Shown piece by piece: positions 1-4,000 of a stretch of DNA of 8,875 nucleotides. A model generated the notes under the pieces. The model did not search any database. It was not told where the DNA came from and worked only from the letters and a program-made list of their open reading frames with translations. Position 1 is the first letter of the stretch; each line of letters begins with the position of its first letter. Position numbers and translations under genes: made by a program. The DNA comes from Candidatus Hydrogenedentota bacterium. Its GTDB lineage: Bacteria; Hydrogenedentota; Hydrogenedentia; Hydrogenedentales; SLHB01. The stretch covers positions 1 through 8,875 of the forward strand of contig DUZM01000192.1 in the NCBI GenBank assembly GCA_013349485.1, in the 5' to 3' direction.

Positions 1-1
1 C

Positions 2-55
2 ATCCTCGAACAAGCCAACGTATCCGTCGAAAAGTTTCTCAAAGCGCTGAAGTAG
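2..55 (+). CDS. C-terminal end of an unidentified protein (partial)
   Basis: Frame 2 is open from the left edge and ends at TAG (53-55), giving the 17-residue tail ILEQANVSVEKFLKALK. The alternating charged and hydrophobic residues suggest an amphipathic C-terminal helix, which favours a real gene end over chance, but 17 residues are too few to assign a family. The gene runs on the plus strand, the same direction as the gene starting at 413. The gap of more than 350 bases between them makes a shared operon unlikely. No clear terminator follows the stop. Confidence 0.4.
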   Translation: MLEQANVSVEKFLKALK

Positions 56-70
56 CCTCCCTTCTTGCGT

Positions 71-211
71 TTACTTCGCTTCTTCAGCGCCGACGTCAGT
101 CGCCGCCCGCGAACGGCGCCGGGAGCATCTGTAGGCGCAGTTGACCTCGGCGCGGAATGTGCCCTCGGGGGTGCGCTGGATGATGCCACGGTGGCAGCGC
201 TTGTGTTTCAT
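71..211 (-). pseudogene. Possible integrase arm-domain remnant (46 codons)
   Basis: A minus-strand ATG at 211 opens 46 codons ending in TAA at 71. The middle of the product (RGIIQRTPEGTFRAEV) resembles the first beta strands of the N-terminal arm DNA-binding domain of tyrosine recombinases, which often run as a Gly, a Tyr/Ile-Gln-Arg turn, then Gly-Thr-Trp/Phe-x-Ala. An Arg-rich stretch and an EAEEAK-like segment follow, as they would in that domain. No core or catalytic domain follows and the ribosome site is poor. If real, it is a fragment of a mobile-element gene. It could equally be chance. Confidence 0.2.
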
Positions 212-290
212 CGTACGGTCTTATTCTGCAGAACACGACGGCCAATCCTTCACTGCGGTTCGCGGATGCGCTACCTGGAACAACGCGGCG

Positions 291-314
291 TCGAGCGGTT
301 TGTCGAGCGGTTTT
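291..314. repeat. Tandem 12-base direct repeat
   Basis: Two adjacent copies, TCGAGCGGTTTG and TCGAGCGGTTTT, differ only at the last base. They lie about 100 bases upstream of the membrane-protein start at 413, where an operator could sit. Nothing else ties them to a function. Confidence 0.4.
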
Positions 315-328
315 GCATCTGCCGTTTG

Positions 329-344
329 GTAGCTGATATGCTAC
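329..344. repeat. 16-base inverted repeat, possible operator
   Basis: GTAGCTGATATGCTAC has perfect 5-base arms (GTAGC and GCTAC) around a 6-base centre. It lies 69 bases upstream of the ATG at 413, in the region where the promoter of that operon is expected. The right arm is part of GATATGCTACGTGGAA (335-350), which matches GATGCGCTACCTGGAA (265-280) at 13 of 16 positions. A dimeric regulator could bind here, but this is inference. Confidence 0.3.
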
Positions 345-397
345 GTGGAAATGGACGGGCTTCCTGCACGGCCCCCGTGGCTCGTATGTATATTGAT

Positions 398-404
398 GGG
401 AGGA
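398..404 (+). promoter_or_regulatory. Ribosome binding site that fixes the start at 413
   Basis: GGGAGGA is a near-consensus Shine-Dalgarno sequence 8 bases before ATG 413. It is the reason for preferring this start over the in-frame TTG at 65, which would add 116 residues of unlikely Arg-rich sequence ahead of the two membrane helices. Confidence 0.75.
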
Positions 405-412
405 CGGTATAC

Positions 413-1375
413 ATGCCAAAAGTGAATTTCCATGTCCACTGTGGCGACAAGGAGCGTCCTTGGCGTCAGGTAATCCCGTTTCCGGCACGTCTACGTCATG
501 TTATTGGCATCCCGGGTTTTAGTCAGCTGATAGTCCTCTTGTTTGGCTGGCTCAAGGCCTTAGATGTCTCGGAGATTATGGTCTTCACTGGCTTCGTACT
601 TATGCTTCTCCTTGGGCTTCTGGTCTTCCGTCGTCACCAACTCGCGCTCATCGAAACTGCCAAGGCACAACACGCGTTATTTCACGACGCGCGAGAGAAG
701 TTCCTTCAGATCAAAAAGGCCCTTGAATTGAGAGACTCTACCCAGAATGAGGGCAAGCTGGGATACCAGCTGTACCTGGAGGCGCAGGTTAAGGCCTTCA
801 ACGATAGAGTGGCAAATAACATCGCGGACTGCTTCAGCCATATCCTTGGCCATGAGGGCACACACTGTGTCATAAGGCTGGCTAGGATACATGGGGGTGA
901 AGAAGTCTACGATACCGTCGCGCATTCTGGGCATCAGCTCTACGTTACCGCTGCGCGTTCTTTCCATATGGATAGGAGGCGGCGGGACGTTACCGGGCCG
1001 CCAATCAAGGCGAAAGAGGGAATCGCGAAGAGGCTAGTTGATAAGAAGTTGATGGGCGTCGAAGTAATCAACAACAAAAAGGCCGCAGAAAAGGAAGGGA
1101 TATGGAAAATGCGCCCGTCGGACGCATTCAAGGACGCAAAACGAGAAATCGCTGCCTCGATTTGCAGCTATCTGAATGGCACAAAACACATGGTCGGGAT
1201 GTTATTCATCACATCCGAATCGAGGTATTTCACGGGAAAGCACGCGATGTATCTTGCTGGGTTCGCGGACTTTCTGGGTATCCTTTACCCCGAAATCTTT
1301 CAACGCGGTTTGATTTCCCAAGAGTACAGTGGTAATATTGAATTGGGTGGGGATAGGAGCGTCGAACATGGCTGA
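413..1375 (+). CDS. Two-helix membrane protein with GAF-like C-terminal domain
   Basis: The product has 320 residues from ATG 413. Residues 35-50 and 54-73 form two hydrophobic helices separated by a short turn, followed by VFRRH, so the bulk of the chain is probably cytoplasmic by the positive-inside rule. Residues 74-130 are helical and charged, likely a signalling or coiled-coil linker. Residues about 131-296 look like a small-molecule-binding GAF-type fold: a strand-rich centre (LYVTAARSF, 177-185), a GPP-x-x-A segment (195-200), a hydrophobic strand GMLFITSES (262-270), and a closing amphipathic helix HAMYLAGFADFLGILYP (277-293). No kinase, cyclase or nuclease motif follows, so this is probably a sensor or scaffold without its own enzyme. 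The stop overlaps the next start by 8 nt. The GAF call rests on pattern only and no exact family is recognised. Confidence 0.75.
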   Translation: MPKVNFHVHCGDKERPWRQVIPFPARLRHVIGIPGFSQLIVLLFGWLKALDVSEIMVFTGFVLMLLLGLLVFRRHQLALIETAKAQHALFHDAREKFLQIKKALELRDSTQNEGKLGYQLYLEAQVKAFNDRVANNIADCFSHILGHEGTHCVIRLARIHGGEEVYDTVAHSGHQLYVTAARSFHMDRRRRDVTGPPIKAKEGIAKRLVDKKLMGVEVINNKKAAEKEGIWKMRPSDAFKDAKREIAASICSYLNGTKHMVGMLFITSESRYFTGKHAMYLAGFADFLGILYPEIFQRGLISQEYSGNIELGGDRSVEHG

Positions 1376-1583
1376 AGTGCTAGAGGCCGAAACAACCACT
1401 GAGACTTTTCCAATCGAATTCGCGACAATTGTATCTCAATTCTACGACGGGTTGGAGCAAAGGGAGGAGCAGCAAAGGACCTCTACTGAAAAACCTTATC
1501 GAGAAAAGCGGAAAGGGAAGAAAAAAAGGTGGAGAATCCACACGGTTTTTCAGTCTAAGGGCACGGACAGCGAGAAGAAATGA
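1368..1583 (+). CDS. Small charged protein coupled to the GAF-like membrane protein
   Basis: The ATG at 1368 lies inside the end of the previous gene (8-nt overlap). It is preceded by GGATAGGAG (1351-1359) at 8 bases, so translational coupling is likely. The 71-residue product splits by charge. Residues 1-35 are acidic and partly helical (ETFPIEFATIVSQFYDGLEQ), and residues 36-71 are strongly basic, with KRKGKKKRWR at 47-56. It has no membrane helix, signal peptide or cysteines. A basic tail of this kind could bind nucleic acid or membrane phospholipid, while the front half could bind the partner protein. The family is not recognised. The arrangement (large membrane sensor-like protein plus tiny soluble partner) suggests one functional unit. 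Confidence 0.7.
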   Translation: MAEVLEAETTTETFPIEFATIVSQFYDGLEQREEQQRTSTEKPYREKRKGKKKRWRIHTVFQSKGTDSEKK

Positions 1584-1619
1584 CCTTCGACGCTCGGCAA
1601 TACGTGTAAGAGTGAGATC

Positions 1620-1667
1620 ACCGAGAACTTAATCCAAACAGTTTGGGTTGAGTTCTCGGTTTTGTTT
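1620..1667 (+). terminator. Intrinsic terminator of the 413-1583 operon
   Basis: Two 19-base arms (1620-1638 and 1642-1660) pair along their whole length around a 3-base loop (CAG); two of the pairs are G-U. The right arm runs into TTTTGTTT (1660-1667). It lies 36 bases past the stop of the small gene. The opposite strand lacks a T-tract after the hairpin, so it is a clear terminator only for plus-strand transcripts, although the stem could also slow the convergent minus-strand transcript. Confidence 0.88.
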
Positions 1668-1681
1668 GGGACGGTTGTGTT

Positions 1682-2188
1682 TCATGATTGCTCCCCGGGG
1701 AAGTCCGAGTTTTTATCTTTGAGGTCGGCGGTCCCCGGTGCCGAAGGTTCGATAGGTGGTCTGCAGGAAGGGCGGGACGAGTAATCTAGCCGTATTGATT
1801 GGCCATCCGGACCAGGCAGGAACACAGATGCGATGTCGCTTTCGGGCACGTTTAGTCTTATGAGGCTTCGCCTAACAGATGCGGCTGTTGAGTAGGCTTG
1901 TTCCTCATAGTAAAGCAGACTCGTGATATTCTTCCTGGTCTTTTGAATCTCATCGCGTTTCTCTTGCATCTTCCTTGGACTCATAGGCCTTTTCCGTTCA
2001 TCTTCTAGTTCCTGCTCAACCTTCTTGAGGAGCCGCAGCACCTGATCTGCAAAGTCCCCTCGCTGAGCAGCAAGACGTAGCGCGCCCTCAGCGACACGGT
2101 TAGATTGATTGGCGTGTTTCCAGCCGGAAAACACGGAGAGCAGGTCCCATATTTTGGCAAGGACTACTTTGAAAGAATCCCAGGTCAT
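1682..2188 (-). CDS. Helical protein downstream of the Shedu nuclease gene
   Basis: The product has 168 residues from ATG 2188. An in-frame ATG at 2248 would add 20 residues but lacks a good ribosome site. AGAGGAG (2197-2203), 8 bases before 2188, settles the start. Residues 1-25 form an amphipathic, weakly hydrophobic segment (FKVVLAKIWDLLSVFSGW). Residues 30-110 are predicted helical, with a highly charged stretch (VEQELEDERKRP, 57-68; KMQEKRDEIQKTRKN, 73-87) that fits a coiled-coil hairpin. From about 125 the chain is Pro/Ser-rich and probably disordered. No enzyme motif and no known family is recognised. It follows the nuclease gene in the same direction after 77 bases and seems to have its own promoter. 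It may be an accessory or regulator of the nuclease; that is inferred from position. Confidence 0.75.
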   Translation of the reverse strand: MTWDSFKVVLAKIWDLLSVFSGWKHANQSNRVAEGALRLAAQRGDFADQVLRLLKKVEQELEDERKRPMSPRKMQEKRDEIQKTRKNITSLLYYEEQAYSTAASVRRSLIRLNVPESDIASVFLPGPDGQSIRLDYSSRPSCRPPIEPSAPGTADLKDKNSDFPGEQS

Positions 2189-2223
2189 GATTGGGGCTCC
2201 TCTCGCGCATTCGGTGGTCTCAT
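2185..2223 (-). CDS. Possible 12-residue leader peptide
   Basis: A minus-strand ATG at 2223 opens MRPPNAREEPQS, whose TGA (2187-2185) overlaps the ATG of the helical-protein gene (2188-2186) in an ATGA arrangement. AGGAG (2233-2237) lies 9 bases before it. If the extended -10 at 2239-2247 is used, the transcript would start in or next to this ribosome site, so the leader could be translated only on longer transcripts reading through from the nuclease gene. It could then couple translation. The ORF is very short and may be chance. Confidence 0.25.
   Translation of the reverse strand: MRPPNAREEPQS
2197..2203 (-). promoter_or_regulatory. Ribosome binding site that fixes the start at 2188
   Basis: On the minus strand AGAGGAG lies 8 bases before ATG 2188. 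It decides against the longer in-frame start at 2248. Confidence 0.75.
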
Positions 2224-2238
2224 GTTTTATGGCTCCTG

Positions 2239-2247
2239 AGTATATCA
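2239..2247 (-). promoter_or_regulatory. Extended -10 promoter for the helical-protein gene
   Basis: The minus strand reads TGATATACT, a TGn extension plus TATACT, which matches the sigma-70 extended -10 pattern. The -35 region is poor, as is usual for this class. The expected start, about 7 bases further on (near 2232), leaves a leader of roughly 44 bases that includes the AGAGGAG ribosome site. The gene could therefore be expressed independently of the nuclease. Confidence 0.5.
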
Positions 2248-2265
2248 CGGCTTGGACAGCGGGAA

Positions 2266-3501
2266 CTAAGGTCCTTCGATTATGGCCATGCGGCGGCGTG
2301 CTTGGGTAAGTATGTCGTCGTAGGTGACGATTTGGATGTCGGGGGTCCGGGACATGAGACGTTGGCGGTCAAATTCGTCTTGGAAGTCGGAGGATCTGCC
2401 GATGATGACCATCATGTGGGGTTCGTAGATTTCCATTTTTACGGATTGTTTGAGTAGTAGGCGGTTGTGTTTGTCGCGGAACCATTCGCGGTAGGTTAGG
2501 AGTTGGGCGCGGGCCGCCATGACGGCGTCGGCGAAACGTTCTCTGTTGCGTTGGCGTCGGATAAGTTTGGGTCCCGGGAGTTTGAGTTCGGCGATGGCGG
2601 CTTTTTGGAGTTCGCGGTCGGTGAGTATGAAATCGGGAATGAGGGGGCCGTCGTCGGTGTGTGTGAGGTAGAGGTGCGGATAGACTTCGCGGTAGTCCGA
2701 GGTGCGCAGGAAGAGGGGGTAGCGCTCGAAGAATTCCTGGAAGTCGTTTTCGGTTGCGTTTGAGCTGTTGAGGAGGTCTTCGAGTTCGTGTATGGAATCT
2801 GCGGTGAACCAGCCGAGTTGATCGATGTGTTGGAGCATGGCCCTGTGCGGCACCCACAGGCCGGAGTCGTTTTCCTGGACGTAGTCGTCGAGTGTGCTGG
2901 CTACTCGGAAGCGAATGACGCCGTTTTCGAGGGCCAGCATGTACTGGTAGTCTTCGTCGGCGATTAGGGATGCCTGCAGATTTTTGAGCAGTGCCAGTAC
3001 TTCGGGGCATTGCGACAGGGGGGCCGTGTGGTCATAACCGTATGCCATGGCGAGTACATCTGCGGTGTGGGGACGCCTTTGCCAGTCATCGCGGTACTCG
3101 ATTGACTCGGTCACGACGGTTCTGAGGAAATCGCGTGTACCCAGTGTATGTTTGTTGCGGGCGCGTGCGATTGCCGTGTTGATAACGCCATCCATGGGCC
3201 CAGACGCTCGGACTTCTTCGACGGGAATTAGGGTTGGTTTACCGAGCCCGAAAATACGTTTATAGCGCTGTTCCAAAGGAGCACTAATATATCTAGTGAG
3301 GGACGAATTGAGCTGGTGTATCAAGTAAAACAACATGGCATCAGTGATGAACCTGCGCACGGTCCAGCGTGTCCTCCGTTCGCCACATGCTGCGACCGCG
3401 TCACGAAGACGTTGATCGGGTTCGATGCCGTGCTTTCGCAGCGTTGGTATGATCGGTTCATACGCCAGGACTATGCGACGCGGTTGAGGCTCGGGTATCA
3501 T
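2266..3501 (-). CDS. sduA: Shedu anti-phage nuclease SduA (DUF4263)
   Basis: The product has 411 residues from ATG 3501, with AGGAG (3511-3515) 9 bases upstream. Residues about 250-400 match the Shedu/DUF4263 nuclease domain, a PD-(D/E)xK fold. They comprise an entry helix NDFQEFFERYPLFL (252-265), the acidic strand LIPDFIL (287-293, catalytic D290), the core AELKLP (304-309, E305 and K307), the AQLLTYREWF helix (332-341), a MVIIGR strand (364-369), and the typical closing TYDDIL (393-398). Known family role: SduA alone can protect bacteria from phage, cleaving DNA under control of a variable N-terminal region. Here residues 1-245 form that region. Residues 104-132 loosely resemble a Clp-N-type helical repeat (AIARAR, then GTRDFLRTVV). 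No catalytic residue seems missing, so the gene looks intact. It overlaps a 50-codon ORF upstream (ATGA). The symbol follows the family name; closeness to the founding member is not known. Confidence 0.87.
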   Translation of the reverse strand: MIPEPQPRRIVLAYEPIIPTLRKHGIEPDQRLRDAVAACGERRTRWTVRRFITDAMLFYLIHQLNSSLTRYISAPLEQRYKRIFGLGKPTLIPVEEVRASGPMDGVINTAIARARNKHTLGTRDFLRTVVTESIEYRDDWQRRPHTADVLAMAYGYDHTAPLSQCPEVLALLKNLQASLIADEDYQYMLALENGVIRFRVASTLDDYVQENDSGLWVPHRAMLQHIDQLGWFTADSIHELEDLLNSSNATENDFQEFFERYPLFLRTSDYREVYPHLYLTHTDDGPLIPDFILTDRELQKAAIAELKLPGPKLIRRQRNRERFADAVMAARAQLLTYREWFRDKHNRLLLKQSVKMEIYEPHMMVIIGRSSDFQDEFDRQRLMSRTPDIQIVTYDDILTQARRRMAIIEGP

Positions 3502-3650
3502 CCCTTGTATCTCCTGAATATGGTGCGGATGGCGGCTTTGCCGGCCGCGGAGCGTTTTCGACAGTGTTGGACGACTTGTTCGATTTCTCGGGGGAAGCGA
3601 TTGTAACGGGAGGATGTGGCCTGGATTGTTGCTGGCTGCTGATCCGGCAT
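3498..3650 (-). CDS. Small basic protein, ATGA-coupled to sduA
   Basis: A minus-strand ATG at 3650 opens 50 codons. The TGA (3500-3498) overlaps the sduA ATG (3501-3499) in an ATGA junction, a strong sign of translational coupling. A modest ribosome site AGAAGAG (3659-3665) lies 8 bases before it. The product starts MPDQQPATIQATSSRYNRF. It continues with a probable helix containing REIEQVVQHCRKR and ends in a basic AAIRTIFRRYKG tail. It has no membrane helix and no recognised family. Position suggests it is the first gene of the Shedu operon, perhaps a regulator or a nuclease-binding partner. It could also be a leader ORF that only sets sduA translation. Confidence 0.5.
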   Translation of the reverse strand: MPDQQPATIQATSSRYNRFPREIEQVVQHCRKRSAAGKAAIRTIFRRYKG

Positions 3651-3783
3651 ATTCTTATCTCTTCTCAGGGCTGGGCCATCTTACGGCGAAAAGTCTTGTG
3701 GCTTGGCTCGTCGAATCTCTCGCGCATTAGACGAACTCGCCGACTCAGACCCGGCACGAAAATTTGCCTCTTATTATTCTAGC

Positions 3784-3998
3784 TTATTGTGTGGGCCAAT
3801 TCCAATGGACGGTGCGTTCTCTGAGTCGGGCGAGTTGTTGGGTTGCGTCCGGGTCGCCTGCGAGGTGAGCGTGCAGGGCCTCGCCGGCCAAGGACTCAAT
3901 CGCGACGGAATACAGGGTCTTATCGCTGTCGATGGGATCTTCACGGTCGCTCGAAGAAGCGGACGCAATGCTGTAGTACCGTCCGTGCCGTTGGCCAT
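3784..3998 (-). pseudogene. Small ORF after the RND gene, apparently frameshifted
   Basis: ATG 3998 lies just after the permease TGA (4003-4001) and opens MANGTDG. In that frame the reading then turns into unlikely sequence. One frame over, from about base 3977, the minus strand reads a protein-like segment, YYSIASASSSDREDPIDSD, followed by KTLYSVAIESLAGEALHAHL and ending in RERTVHWNWPTQ, with TAA at 3786-3784. Adding one base near 3977 would join the two parts into about 71 residues. The second frame has no ATG, GTG or TTG of its own after the permease stop. Either the gene carries a real 1-base deletion, the assembly has an error, or the ribosome shifts by -1. No classic slippery heptamer is seen. 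The family is not recognised; position makes it the last gene of the efflux operon. Confidence 0.5.
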
Positions 3999-4000
3999 TT

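Larger units (their letters stand above)
56..412. other. Gene-poor intergenic region with short repeats
   Basis: This 357-base stretch holds no convincing gene. Two long reading frames cross it. One is an upstream in-frame extension of the 413 gene starting at a TTG; the other is a minus-strand ORF (96-488). Both lack a good ribosome site and read as low-complexity, Arg/Pro-rich protein. What can be seen: a possible 46-codon minus-strand mini-ORF (71-211), a tandem 12-base repeat (291-314), a spaced repeat (265-280 and 335-350), and a perfect 16-base inverted repeat (329-344). The promoter of the downstream operon should lie here, but no hexamer pair is good enough to call. Confidence 0.5.

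Noticed and set aside
385..394. TATATT as a -10 box for the 413 gene
   Set aside because: A start from here would begin within the ribosome site, and no -35 lies at proper spacing.
65..412. Upstream in-frame extension of the 413 gene from a TTG start
   Set aside because: It lacks a ribosome site and gives Arg-rich, low-quality protein sequence. ATG 413 has GGGAGGA at ideal spacing.
96..488. 130-codon minus-strand ORF
   Set aside because: It overlaps the confident start of the 413 gene, has no good ribosome site, and its product has no domain-like pattern.
2369..3010. 213-codon minus-strand ORF inside sduA
   Set aside because: It is an alternative frame of the nuclease gene with an Arg/Pro/His-rich product, while the Shedu motifs are in the other frame.
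3730..3785. Possible terminator after the efflux operon
   Set aside because: Only 4-base stems (GGCA/TGCC, GCCG/CGGC) are visible and no minus-strand T-tract follows, so no terminator was called.
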